From NCBI GenBank assembly GCA_030426925.1, contig JAUHXT010000008.1:1-42384 (forward strand): 42,384 nt of DNA, written 5' to 3'. The notes beneath the pieces were generated by a model. The model did no database searches. It was not told the origin of the DNA and was given only the letters and a program-made list of their open reading frames with translations. This document shows, one piece after another, positions 7,634 through 15,259 of this stretch; the stretch's first letter is position 1, and every line of letters starts with the position of its first letter. The position numbers and the translations under genes are program-made. The stretch comes from Alphaproteobacteria bacterium (GTDB lineage Bacteria > Pseudomonadota > Alphaproteobacteria > Micavibrionales > Micavibrionaceae).

Positions 7634-9199
7634 ATGTCTGAACAGACACAAACACAGGACGAAAAAAACCGGGTTATCATTTTTGATACGACCCTGCGCG
7701 ATGGAGAACAATCGCCGGGCTGTTCCATGAACCTGGAAGAAAAACTGCGCATCGCCCGCATGCTGGACACGATGGGCGTTGATGTGATTGAAGCCGGTTT
7801 CCCGATTGCCTCCCCCGGCGATTTTGAGGCGGTGAGCGAAATCGCAAAGACCGTCAACAACGCCATCATTTGCGGGCTGTCCCGTGCGAAGGCAGGCGAT
7901 ATCGAAACCGCTGCCGCCGCACTGAAGGAAGCCAAACGCAAACGCATCCACACATTCATTTCAACATCGCCGCTGCACATGAAATACAAACTGCAGATGG
8001 GCCCGAATTCGGTTATCGAAGCAATCCATGAAAGCGTCACGCTGGCGCGTAATTTCACCGACGATGTGGAATGGTCGGCCGAAGACGGTTCGCGCACCGA
8101 AGATGATTTTTTATGCCAGTGCGTGGAAACCGCGATTAATGCGGGCGCCACCACGATCAACATTCCCGATACGGTGGGTTACGCAGTGCCGGACGAATAT
8201 TACCGCCAGATCAAAATGCTGTTCGACCGCGTCCCGAACATCGATAAGGCCATCATCTCCGTCCACTGTCACAACGATCTGGGACTGGCCGTCGCCAACT
8301 CTATTGCGGGGGTTCAGGCAGGCGCACGGCAAGTGGAATGTACGATCAACGGCATCGGCGAACGCGCAGGCAACGCCGCGCTGGAAGAAATCGTTATGGC
8401 CCTGCGCACCCGCCACGATGTCATGCCGTACCACAACAACATTGATACGACGATGATTACCAAGGCGTCCAAAACCCTGTCCACGACGGTGGGTTTCAGC
8501 GTCCAGCCAAACAAGGCGATTGTCGGGAAAAACGCTTTCGCCCATGAAAGCGGTATCCACCAGGACGGTATGTTAAAGAATGCGGCCACGTACGAAATCA
8601 TGACCCCGGAATCTGTAGGCCTGAACAAATCCGAACTGGTGCTGGGCAAACACTCTGGCCGCCACGCCCTGAAATCGAAGGTCGAAGAACTGGGCTACGA
8701 ACTGGGTGATAATTCGTTTCAGGATTTGTTTAAACGTTTCAAGGAACTGGCAGATAAAAAGAAACAGATTTTCGATGACGATATCACCGCCTTGATCGAA
8801 GACGAAATGGCGACCGAACATGACCGCATTCAGTTTGTATCGCTGCAGGTGCAGGCCGGATCAAAGGGGCCGCAGGTCGCCGAACTGGAAATCGAAGTAG
8901 ACGGCGAAATAAAACGTACAAGGGTCGAAGGCAACGGCCCTGTCGATGCGATCTTCAAGGCCATCCGCGAGATTGAGGCACACCCCGATGCAAGGCTTCA
9001 GTTATACCAGGTGCATGCGGTGACCGGCGGTACGGACGCGCAAGCCGAGGTAACGGTAAGGTTGGAAGAAAACGGCCGCACGGTCAACGGTTCCGGCGCC
9101 GATGCCGATACGCTGGTGGCCTCCGCCCGTGCTTATATTCACGCGCTGAACAAGCTGATGACCAAACGCGGTAAGGGAAAACCCGACGTAAATCCTTGA
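7634..9199 (+). CDS. leuA: 2-isopropylmalate synthase
   Basis: Condenses acetyl-CoA with 2-oxoisovalerate to 2-isopropylmalate, the first committed step of leucine synthesis, 521 residues. The N-terminal TIM-barrel (HMGL-like) opens with FDTTLRDGEQSPG (17-29), whose Asp binds the metal, and has the metal-binding His pair in SVHCHNDLG near residue 213. GIGERAGNA and HESGIHQDGMLKNAATYE are further family signatures. The C-terminal LeuA dimer domain (about 385-515), the leucine feedback site, is complete, with VTGGTDAQAEVTVRLEENG. The GAGG ribosome-binding site is nine bases before ATG 7634. It is preceded by a Leu-rich leader peptide, so both attenuation and feedback inhibition are likely. No other leu gene is linked in this window. 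Confidence 0.97.
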   Translation: MSEQTQTQDEKNRVIIFDTTLRDGEQSPGCSMNLEEKLRIARMLDTMGVDVIEAGFPIASPGDFEAVSEIAKTVNNAIICGLSRAKAGDIETAAAALKEAKRKRIHTFISTSPLHMKYKLQMGPNSVIEAIHESVTLARNFTDDVEWSAEDGSRTEDDFLCQCVETAINAGATTINIPDTVGYAVPDEYYRQIKMLFDRVPNIDKAIISVHCHNDLGLAVANSIAGVQAGARQVECTINGIGERAGNAALEEIVMALRTRHDVMPYHNNIDTTMITKASKTLSTTVGFSVQPNKAIVGKNAFAHESGIHQDGMLKNAATYEIMTPESVGLNKSELVLGKHSGRHALKSKVEELGYELGDNSFQDLFKRFKELADKKKQIFDDDITALIEDEMATEHDRIQFVSLQVQAGSKGPQVAELEIEVDGEIKRTRVEGNGPVDAIFKAIREIEAHPDARLQLYQVHAVTGGTDAQAEVTVRLEENGRTVNGSGADADTLVASARAYIHALNKLMTKRGKGKPDVNP

Positions 9200-9228
9200 A
9201 CGCTAAATCACAAAGATAATAAACTGTG

Positions 9229-10017
9229 ATGAAACTTCTTAGTAATAAAATAACAAAAGGACAAAAGATTACCCTCATTGTAATGTTTTTGCCCGCTTCG
9301 TTTTTGCTGCTCGGAATTTTTGATCAATACGACTCGGAGACAGTCACTATATTCTGGTTCTACACATTATTCTTGGTATGGGTATATCTTATATTAAGTT
9401 TAAGCTGCAGAAAATTTTTTGAGAAGCATCTAAATAAAATCTCACATATATCTGCTACACTATTTATTTTGTTAAATATAGCAACCTTTGGAGAAATAGA
9501 TGTTTATGAGCGATGGCATTGGGAACCTGAAATACCGGAAGCATTAAAAAAAGAAGATTCTTGGACACTTGAATACAAAGAGTTTTGTGAATCTGATTTA
9601 GCAACTTTACAAGCGGCAGCAACAAGAGAAAATCTAAACCTTTATATATATAATTCTGGATTAATTGAAATTGCAGAAAGGGATTTTTCCAAACGTAAAG
9701 GAAGTTTTGTTCCTACAAAAATTTCAGAAAGTTGTCTTGCTACGCCAAATATATATAAAGCTTATATTCGCTCTCTAAAAAAAGGAGAGCCATGGGTGGT
9801 AAATAACTATATTGACGAGAAATCCTATAAAGAGCGGCTAGAAATATTAACAATTTGGTACGAATGGTATGACAAAAGGCAGAAGAATAAAGATTTTCCT
9901 AAAATAAAATTATATGAAGACCCATTTGATCAGGATTATTTGATTTTGTGGCTTCTTACGGTATTTCTAGTGGGTATTTTGTTTTTTAATTTGTTTTCAG
10001 AAAGGAAATTTTTATAG
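9229..10017 (+). CDS. AT-rich hypothetical membrane protein
   Basis: Unrecognised protein of 262 residues from ATG 9229 (a GTG directly before it is the other option). Three hydrophobic helices lie at the N-terminus (about 14-32, 40-58 and 72-88). A large hydrophilic domain of some 150 residues (about 90-238, rich in Lys, Glu, Tyr and Trp) follows, and one more membrane helix near 240-257 ends in a short basic tail. The central domain would be on one side of the membrane. Base and codon use are strikingly AT-rich compared with both neighbours (frequent AAA, ATA, TTA), and a dispersed-repeat fragment follows at 10055-10115. This suggests acquisition by transfer. No strong ribosome-binding site is seen. 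It is a real gene by length and coherence; the function is unknown. Confidence 0.65.
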   Translation: MKLLSNKITKGQKITLIVMFLPASFLLLGIFDQYDSETVTIFWFYTLFLVWVYLILSLSCRKFFEKHLNKISHISATLFILLNIATFGEIDVYERWHWEPEIPEALKKEDSWTLEYKEFCESDLATLQAAATRENLNLYIYNSGLIEIAERDFSKRKGSFVPTKISESCLATPNIYKAYIRSLKKGEPWVVNNYIDEKSYKERLEILTIWYEWYDKRQKNKDFPKIKLYEDPFDQDYLILWLLTVFLVGILFFNLFSERKFL

Positions 10018-10054
10018 TCTCTTTTCCTCCTAAAAATGAGATTATCAGAAACTC

Positions 10055-10115
10055 TGCGTCTCTATGGTGAAAATAAAAGATCCTTCGACTATGCTCGGGA
10101 TGACAGGGTGGAGGT
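10055..10115. repeat. Dispersed intergenic repeat fragment
   Basis: Contains CTCTGCGTCTCTATGGTGAAA followed by GATCCTTCGACTATGCTCGGGATGACA in the same strand (two adjacent segments). Both strings look like widespread bacterial intergenic repeat families, recognised from memory rather than from a second copy here. It overlaps the 3' end of the uracil-DNA glycosylase gene and supplies its last codons and stop. Confidence 0.5.
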
Positions 10116-10727
10116 AATAGCAGCAAAAACATCTTCGAACATTTCGGTGGTAAGCCGCCCGGTGTTTGTGTTGTAGCGCGAGCAGTGATAGGAATCGAAC
10201 ACGCGCACACCATTCTTTAGAGAGTGCTTTGCCCCGTGCGCGAATTTAAAGGCGGAGATTTTCTCACCGCATGCTTTCAGCACATTGTTGTGAGAGATAA
10301 GCCCTAGGCATAAAATCGCCTTCAGGTTAGCCATGCCTTCAATCTCGCTTTGCAGGAACGGGCGGCACCGGTTCATTTCATCGCCCACCGGCTTGTTTTC
10401 CGGCGGCACACACTTCACGGCATTGGTGATGCGCGTATCAATAAGCTGTAATCCGTCATTGGGGTCGGCCTTATACGTGCCTGTCGCCAGCCCGAATTTT
10501 AAAAGCGTGCCGTACAAAAGCTCGCCCGCGTAATCACCGGTAAAGGGCCGTCCTGAAAAATTGGCCCCGCGTAATCCCGGCGCCAGTCCGACAATCAGGA
10601 GCTTGGCATCCAGATCGCCGAACGGCGATACGGGCGCGTTATGCTTGTCAGGAAATTTTTCCCGATTATCGTCACGGAAGGCGGCAAGGCGCGGGCATAA
10701 GGTACAATTGTGGTCAGGCAGCTGCAT
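10089..10727 (-). CDS. Uracil-DNA glycosylase, family 5 (UdgB)-like
   Basis: Iron-sulfur uracil-DNA glycosylase of 212 residues that removes uracil (and, in UdgB, other deaminated bases) from DNA to start base-excision repair. Motif A is GLAPG (47-51) and continues GRPFTGDYAGELLY, as in family 5 rather than family 4. Motif B near the C-terminus is SYHCSRYNTNTGRLT (179-193), matching the family-5 pattern in which a His precedes the S-R-x-N-T-x-T-G-R string. Cys8, Cys11, Cys106 and Cys121 are placed to hold a 4Fe-4S cluster. The last few codons (STLSSRA) and the TAG stop are read from a dispersed repeat, so the natural C-terminus was probably altered by that sequence. It lies 20 bases downstream of the NYN gene on the same strand. 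Confidence 0.85.
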   Translation of the reverse strand: MQLPDHNCTLCPRLAAFRDDNREKFPDKHNAPVSPFGDLDAKLLIVGLAPGLRGANFSGRPFTGDYAGELLYGTLLKFGLATGTYKADPNDGLQLIDTRITNAVKCVPPENKPVGDEMNRCRPFLQSEIEGMANLKAILCLGLISHNNVLKACGEKISAFKFAHGAKHSLKNGVRVFDSYHCSRYNTNTGRLTTEMFEDVFAAITSTLSSRA

Positions 10728-10747
10728 GGCGGCAAGCCTAGCAGATT

Positions 10748-11344
10748 TTATACGTCGATATAAGCCGGTTCTTCGGAATTTTGGTGCGTATCACTGCCTT
10801 GAGCGTCGCTGCGAATGATATATTGTTCCAGCGCGGATAAGTCGATGAAATGATCGGCTTGCCGTCGCAACTCGTCCGCCACCATGGACGGGTTGCTTAA
10901 AATGGTGCTGATGACCGTAAGGCGCACCCCTTTACGTTGCACGGCCTCCACCAGTGTCTTGAAATTGCCGTCGCCCGAAAACAGGATAATATGATCGACC
11001 CTGTCGGCGATTTCCATCATATCGATCGCCAGTTCGATATCCATGCTGCCTTTGATTTTCCTGCGGCCCTGATCGTCGGTGTATTCCTTGGTCGGTTTGG
11101 TGACAAGGCTGTAGCCATTATAATCAAGCCAGTCGACCAGCGGGCGCAGCGGGGAATAATCCTGCTCTTCCATCAAAGCGGTATAATAGTATGCGCGCAG
11201 TAGCCGGCTTTGGCCCGAAACCCATTCCAGGAGTTTTTTGTAATCAATCTCGAAATTCAGACTCTTTGCCGCAGCATGCAGATTTGCGCCGTCGATGAAC
11301 GCAGCTATTTTGTCTTCTTTATAAAATGGTAGTGCCTGTGGCAT
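10748..11344 (-). CDS. NYN domain protein (LabA/DUF88 family)
   Basis: NYN-domain protein of 198 residues, PIN-like fold, a predicted RNase in the LabA/DUF88 group. Signature acidic residues are visible: AAFIDGANLHAAAK (14-27, first Asp), GSMDIELAIDMME (mid-protein Asp cluster), and ILFSGDGNFKTLVEAVQRKGVRLTVIS (third acidic site and the typical SGDGDF-like motif). A short acidic tail follows the domain. The ATG at 11344 is preceded by AGGTGA at a good distance. Two perfect inverted repeats stand directly upstream, so expression is probably controlled by a DNA-binding regulator. The uracil-DNA glycosylase gene follows 20 bases downstream and may be co-transcribed. The RNA target is unknown. 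Confidence 0.87.
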   Translation of the reverse strand: MPQALPFYKEDKIAAFIDGANLHAAAKSLNFEIDYKKLLEWVSGQSRLLRAYYYTALMEEQDYSPLRPLVDWLDYNGYSLVTKPTKEYTDDQGRRKIKGSMDIELAIDMMEIADRVDHIILFSGDGNFKTLVEAVQRKGVRLTVISTILSNPSMVADELRRQADHFIDLSALEQYIIRSDAQGSDTHQNSEEPAYIDV

Positions 11345-11358
11345 AAAATCACCTTTAC

Positions 11359-11378
11359 ATATTAGAAAAGTCTAATAT
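11359..11378. promoter_or_regulatory. Perfect inverted repeat (operator candidate 1)
   Basis: ATATTAGA (11359-11366) and TCTAATAT (11371-11378) form 8-bp perfect arms with a 4-base spacer, 15 bases upstream of the NYN start codon. The position and symmetry suit a dimeric regulator, probably overlapping the promoter. No regulator is identified. Confidence 0.5.
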
Positions 11379-11379
11379 A

Positions 11380-11397
11380 TAATAATTCTCATTATTA
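11380..11397. promoter_or_regulatory. Perfect inverted repeat (operator candidate 2)
   Basis: TAATAAT (11380-11386) and ATTATTA (11391-11397) form 7-bp perfect arms around TCTC, one base beyond the first dyad. The sequence is loosely Fur-box-like, but the match is too weak to name the regulator. It lies between the NYN gene and the rpoZ promoter. Confidence 0.45.
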
Positions 11398-11448
11398 GGA
11401 AAGAAAAAAATAGTAATAATTTTACCGAGGTCAAGGGCGTGCTTTTTC

Positions 11449-11477
11449 TTGCGCTTTCGCGGCACTTTCATTATAAA
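11449..11477 (+). promoter_or_regulatory. Promoter of rpoZ
   Basis: TTGCGC (11449-11454) and TATAAA (11472-11477) are separated by exactly 17 bases, a good sigma-70 type promoter, with the rpoZ ATG 33 bases beyond the -10. Confidence 0.6.
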
Positions 11478-11510
11478 AAGCCCTGAATTCGTAAAAAAAG
11501 GTGAAATGAC

Positions 11511-11918
11511 ATGGCACGCGTGACCGTTGAAGACTGTATTGAAAAAATCCCGAACCGCTTTGAACTCGTGATGGTGGCTGCCCAGCGCGCCCGCAAAATC
11601 GGCTCTGGCGCTGCGTTGACACTGGAACGTGACAATGACAAGAACCCGGTTGTCGCGTTACGCGAAATCGCAGATGAAACCATCAATATTGATGATCTGA
11701 AGGAAGAACTCGTCCGCTCCCATCAGCGCATTATCGTGAATGACGATGATGATGAAGATGTCATTGATCTGATGGAAGGCGAAGAAGAGTGGAGCACGAT
11801 TGCCAAGCATGAAGGCGCGATCGACATTAATTCCGATGATCCTGTCGATGCTGGTGACGACGATGATGGGGAAGAACCGTCTCTTGAAGACTTGGCTGGC
11901 GCCCCTGAAGAAGACTAA
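11511..11918 (+). CDS. rpoZ: RNA polymerase omega subunit
   Basis: Omega subunit, which helps assemble the beta-prime subunit into RNA polymerase, 135 residues. The conserved core is [20 protein letters not shown] followed by the helix with RARKIGSGA and the [14 protein letters not shown] strand (about residues 1-65). Beyond the core there is a long, highly acidic extension (about 80-135) with runs of Asp/Glu (DDDDEDV, DDDDGEE), longer than the E. coli subunit but common in alphaproteobacteria. The ribosome-binding site AAAGGTGA is well placed. A rho-independent terminator follows 24 bases after the stop. As usual in alphaproteobacteria, the rsh gene comes next. Confidence 0.96.
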   Translation: MARVTVEDCIEKIPNRFELVMVAAQRARKIGSGAALTLERDNDKNPVVALREIADETINIDDLKEELVRSHQRIIVNDDDDEDVIDLMEGEEEWSTIAKHEGAIDINSDDPVDAGDDDDGEEPSLEDLAGAPEED

Positions 11919-11942
11919 GTTATTCTTTTTGAACATTTTTTT

Positions 11943-11967
11943 AAGGCCGGCATTCGTCGGCCTTTTT
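11943..11967 (+). terminator. Intrinsic terminator of rpoZ
   Basis: Perfect 7-bp stem AAGGCCG (11943-11949) with CGGCCTT (11958-11964), 8-base loop, and a run of five T at 11963-11967. It lies just downstream of rpoZ and separates it from rsh. Confidence 0.85.
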
Positions 11968-12031
11968 AATTTTCAGTGATTCTTCACCCTCTTCATGGTA
12001 CGGTGGCAGATGATAAGGAAAATCAACAATA

Positions 12032-12048
12032 CAGGGGCTAAACCCCTG
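12032..12048 (+). promoter_or_regulatory. Hairpin in the rsh leader
   Basis: CAGGGG (12032-12037) pairs with CCCCTG (12043-12048) over a 5-base loop, 18 bases before the rsh ATG. It occupies the place where a Shine-Dalgarno would be expected, so it may affect initiation; no other evidence. Confidence 0.35.
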
Positions 12049-12066
12049 ATATGAAACTGTTAACAT

Positions 12067-14223
12067 ATGACCGGGCAAACTGAACTTCTCGATATGATGA
12101 AAAGCTATTCGCCGGACCTGGATGAGGGAGTAGTCATTCAGGCCCACGATTACGCCAAAAAAATGCATGAAGGTCAGACCCGTGCGTCTGGTGAACCGTA
12201 TTACACCCATCCGGTTGCCGTAGCCGGTATTCTGGCCGGTATGCGCCTTGATACGGCATCGATCCTGACCGCGATCCTGCACGACACGCTGGAAGATACG
12301 GACGCCACATATGGCGATCTGGAAAAAAAATTCGGCAAGGAAGTCGCCGATCTGGTCGAAGGCGTCAGCAAACTGACCAAGATTGAAAGCCAGACCTTTG
12401 AAGGCAAGCAGGCGGAAAATTTCAGGAAGCTTTTGCTGGCCATGTCCGAAGATATCCGTGTGCTGCTTGTAAAACTGGCTGACCGCCTGCACAACATGCG
12501 CACGCTCGACAGTTTCAAGAAAGCGGAAAAGCAGCGCCGTATTGCACGTGAAACACTGGAAATTTACGCACCGCTGGCCGAGCGCATCGGTATGCATGAA
12601 ATCAAGGAAGAGCTGGAAGATTTAAGCTTCAAATATATAAACCCCGAAGCACGGGAAAGCATTATCAACCGCCTGTCCTTCTTGCGCTCCGAAGGTACGG
12701 GCCTGGTCACAAAAATCCTTGAAACCCTGCAAACGGAAATCGACAACGCCGGTATCAACGGTGAAGTAAACGGCCGCGAAAAATCGCCTTATTCCATCTG
12801 GAAAAAAATGCAGCGTAAGAACGTGGCGTTCGAACAGCTTTCCGACATTATGGCCTTCCGGATTATCGTGGACAATATTGAAGAATGTTATCACGTGCTG
12901 GGCATTATCCATTCCAAATACCCGACAACGCCGGGCCGCTTTAAGGATTATATTTCAACGCCCAAACCCAACGGTTACCGCTCCATTCACACGACCGTGA
13001 TCGGCCCGGAACGCCAGCGCATTGAAATCCAGATCCGCACGCGTGAAATGCACGAAGAAGCGGATTTGGGGGTTGCCGCGCACTATGCTTATAAGGAAGG
13101 TAAAGATAAGGTCAATCCACAGGACATCCGCAAATACCGTTTCATGCGCGAGCTTCTGGATATTCTGGAACAGGAAGCAAAGCCTGAAGAATTTCTGGAG
13201 CACACCAAGCTGGAATTGTTCCAGGAACATGTCTTCGCCTTTTCACCCAAGGGCGATTTGATCGAATTGCCGACCGGCTCGACCCCCGTGGATTTCGCCT
13301 ATGCTATTCACTCCGGCGTTGGCGACCGATGCGTCGGGGCGAAAGTGAACGGCCGCATTGCGCCGCTGAACACCAAGTTGCAAAACGGCGACCAGGTGGA
13401 AATCATCACCGGTAAAACGGAAAACCCGTCCCCGACATGGGAACGTTTTGTCGTGACGGGCAAGGCGCGTTCGCACATTCGCCGTTTTATCCGCCAGCAA
13501 CAGCGCGACGAATACATCCTGCTTGGCCGCGCGATGTTGAAAAAGATTTTTGAACAGGAAGGCTACGATTTCACCGATAAGGCCGTGGCAGGCATTATCA
13601 AGAAATTAAGGGTCGAAGAGGTCGATGATGTGTTTGCCAATATTGGCTCCGGTCATTTTTCCGCGCGCGATGTGTTTCGTGCGATTTTCCCCGCCCATAA
13701 AACGGAACCCAAAAGCCTGCCCAAGGAAGAAAGCGATATTGCCTTCGCCAAACGGGAAGGGCAGGAAAAACCGGTACCGATCAAGGGGCTTATTCCCGGC
13801 ATGGCTGTGCATTTCGCCCGTTGCTGTCACCCGCTGCCCGGCGACCGCATTGTCGGGATTGTGACAACGGGTAAGGGCGTCACCGTCCATACGATTGATT
13901 GTGATACGCTGGAAACCTTTGCGGATACACCGGAACGCTGGCTCGACATCGCATGGGGAGAAGGACCGGACGCACCTGAGGCTCATGTAGGGCGTCTGAC
14001 TGTCACCATTGCGAACAAACCCGGCGCACTGGGCACGTTATCGACCGTGATCGCGAAAAACGGCGGCAATATCACCAATTTAAAGATTGTGAACCGGACG
14101 CTGGACTTCTGGGACATGAACCTCGATGTCTATGTCAACGACACAAAACATCTAAGCAATATCATTGCCGCCTTGCGCGCCACGCCGGAAGTCGCCACTG
14201 TTGATCGCGCCCGCCCGCGCTAA
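12067..14223 (+). CDS. rsh: Bifunctional (p)ppGpp synthetase/hydrolase (Rel/Spo family)
   Basis: Makes and degrades (p)ppGpp, the stringent-response alarmone; 718 residues. Domain order: HD hydrolase (about 25-190) with AHDYAKKMHEGQTRASGEPYYTHP and the HDTLEDTDATY metal motif intact; synthetase (about 230-350) with GRFKDYISTPKPNGYRSIH. The latter carries the RxKD signature of bifunctional enzymes, and EIQIRTREMHEEADLGVAAHY closes the domain. Then come TGS (about 390-450, VFAFSPKGDLIELPTGSTPVDFAYAIHSGVG), a helical and zinc-finger-like part with HFARCCHPLPGD near 580, and a C-terminal ACT domain (about 640-718). As the only Rel/Spo gene here, it fits the single-Rsh arrangement of alphaproteobacteria. 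The ATG at 12067 follows an in-frame stop. It has no clear Shine-Dalgarno, and a small hairpin lies at 12032-12048. Confidence 0.96.
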   Translation: MTGQTELLDMMKSYSPDLDEGVVIQAHDYAKKMHEGQTRASGEPYYTHPVAVAGILAGMRLDTASILTAILHDTLEDTDATYGDLEKKFGKEVADLVEGVSKLTKIESQTFEGKQAENFRKLLLAMSEDIRVLLVKLADRLHNMRTLDSFKKAEKQRRIARETLEIYAPLAERIGMHEIKEELEDLSFKYINPEARESIINRLSFLRSEGTGLVTKILETLQTEIDNAGINGEVNGREKSPYSIWKKMQRKNVAFEQLSDIMAFRIIVDNIEECYHVLGIIHSKYPTTPGRFKDYISTPKPNGYRSIHTTVIGPERQRIEIQIRTREMHEEADLGVAAHYAYKEGKDKVNPQDIRKYRFMRELLDILEQEAKPEEFLEHTKLELFQEHVFAFSPKGDLIELPTGSTPVDFAYAIHSGVGDRCVGAKVNGRIAPLNTKLQNGDQVEIITGKTENPSPTWERFVVTGKARSHIRRFIRQQQRDEYILLGRAMLKKIFEQEGYDFTDKAVAGIIKKLRVEEVDDVFANIGSGHFSARDVFRAIFPAHKTEPKSLPKEESDIAFAKREGQEKPVPIKGLIPGMAVHFARCCHPLPGDRIVGIVTTGKGVTVHTIDCDTLETFADTPERWLDIAWGEGPDAPEAHVGRLTVTIANKPGALGTLSTVIAKNGGNITNLKIVNRTLDFWDMNLDVYVNDTKHLSNIIAALRATPEVATVDRARPR

Positions 14224-14273
14224 AAAGGCATTATTTTCTTGCTTCTGCGCCCACTTTTCTTATTTCTAGTCCT

Positions 14274-14852
14274 ATGTTATTTGCACGCCGCGATAAGGAA
14301 TCCCTCAAAAACAAGTTCCGCAATATGGTCTGGCCCAAAATGGGCTGGTGGCGGACCCTGAAATATTACAAACACAGGGCCGTGCGGATTGAGGACAGTT
14401 CGTACAGCATCGCGGCCGGACTGGCGTTTGGCTGCGCGATTTCGTTTACGCCTGCCTTCGGTACGCATATTATTCAAAGCGCGGTATTCTGCTGGGCCTT
14501 CCGCGCGAACTGGATTGCGGCTGTATTGGCCACGACATTCGGCAACCCGCTGACCTTTCCGTTTTTATGGTCGATCAGTACTTTTATCGGTGTGAGTCTG
14601 TTTCACCTTTTTGGTTTCGGCGATTTCCTCGACGGGTTTTACTTTCCGGATAAAATCGAAGATATCTGGGACCTGCCTGTCAAATACCTTGCCCCCGTCA
14701 TGGTCGGTGGCTATGTCGTTGGTGCGGCCAGTTACCCGATGTTTTATTACCCGTTCCGCGCGATGTTGAAGGCCGAACGCAAAGCGCGGAAAGCGCGCCT
14801 GAAGAAAAAAGTTCATCAGGTCGCAAAAGAAGTAACGGGGCAGGAGGAATAA
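14274..14852 (+). CDS. DUF2062 domain membrane protein
   Basis: Inner-membrane protein of 192 residues with a DUF2062 domain. After a basic amphipathic N-terminus ([19 protein letters not shown]) come the conserved [21 protein letters not shown] segment, a second hydrophobic stretch [28 protein letters not shown] (with the typical NP-x-T), a third helix ([14 protein letters not shown]) and a C-terminal helix ([19 protein letters not shown]), then a very basic cytoplasmic tail. The function of the family is unknown. It lies 50 bases after rsh and its stop is two bases from the acpS start, so acpS is probably translated from the same message. This position between rsh and acpS seems common in alphaproteobacteria. 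The ribosome-binding site for ATG 14274 is poor. Confidence 0.88.
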   Translation: MLFARRDKESLKNKFRNMVWPKMGWWRTLKYYKHRAVRIEDSSYSIAAGLAFGCAISFTPAFGTHIIQSAVFCWAFRANWIAAVLATTFGNPLTFPFLWSISTFIGVSLFHLFGFGDFLDGFYFPDKIEDIWDLPVKYLAPVMVGGYVVGAASYPMFYYPFRAMLKAERKARKARLKKKVHQVAKEVTGQEE

Positions 14853-14854
14853 CC

Positions 14855-15259
14855 ATGATTATCGGTATGGGTAGTGATTTAATAGATATCCGCCGCGTGG
14901 AAAAAACGCTGGAACGCTTTGGTGAAAAATTCATTCGCCGTTGCTTTACCGAAACGGAAATCGCCAAGGCGGAAAGACGCCGCGGCGGCGGTACGCATAT
15001 CGCCACCTATGCCAAACGGTTCGCGGCGAAAGAAGCATGTTCCAAGGCACTGGGCACCGGGTTTTCGAATGGCGTTTATATGCGTGATATCGGCGTGGTG
15101 AACGATGCGCTGGGCCGCCCGACCCTGCATTTGACGAACGGTGCATTGAAACGCCTGCAATCTATGCTGCCTGATGGGAAGGAAGCGCTCATTCATTTGA
15201 CCCTGACCGACGAACCGCCAATCGCCAGTGCCCATGTGGTTATTGAGACGGCTGATTAG
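14855..15259 (+). CDS. acpS: Holo-[acyl-carrier-protein] synthase
   Basis: Transfers 4'-phosphopantetheine from coenzyme A to the serine of acyl carrier protein, activating it for fatty-acid synthesis; 134 residues, the normal length. Signature parts: [15 protein letters not shown] (2-16) with the metal-binding Asp8, [15 protein letters not shown], and [17 protein letters not shown] (about 50-66) with the second acidic ligand. The C-terminal strand-rich half ends VVIETAD. AGGAGG lies seven bases before ATG 14855, within the end of the DUF2062 gene. The 3' end overlaps the convergent SGNH-hydrolase gene by 20 bases, and lepB follows beyond that gene rather than directly, unlike the usual acpS-lepB adjacency. 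Confidence 0.96.
   Translation: MIIGMGSDLIDIRRVEKTLERFGEKFIRRCFTETEIAKAERRRGGGTHIATYAKRFAAKEACSKALGTGFSNGVYMRDIGVVNDALGRPTLHLTNGALKRLQSMLPDGKEALIHLTLTDEPPIASAHVVIETAD

Noticed and set aside
9207-9230. Inverted repeat ATCACA/TGTGAT between leuA and the AT-rich gene as a leuA terminator
   Set aside because: The 12-base A/T loop and 6-bp stem with no following T-run do not make a credible terminator.
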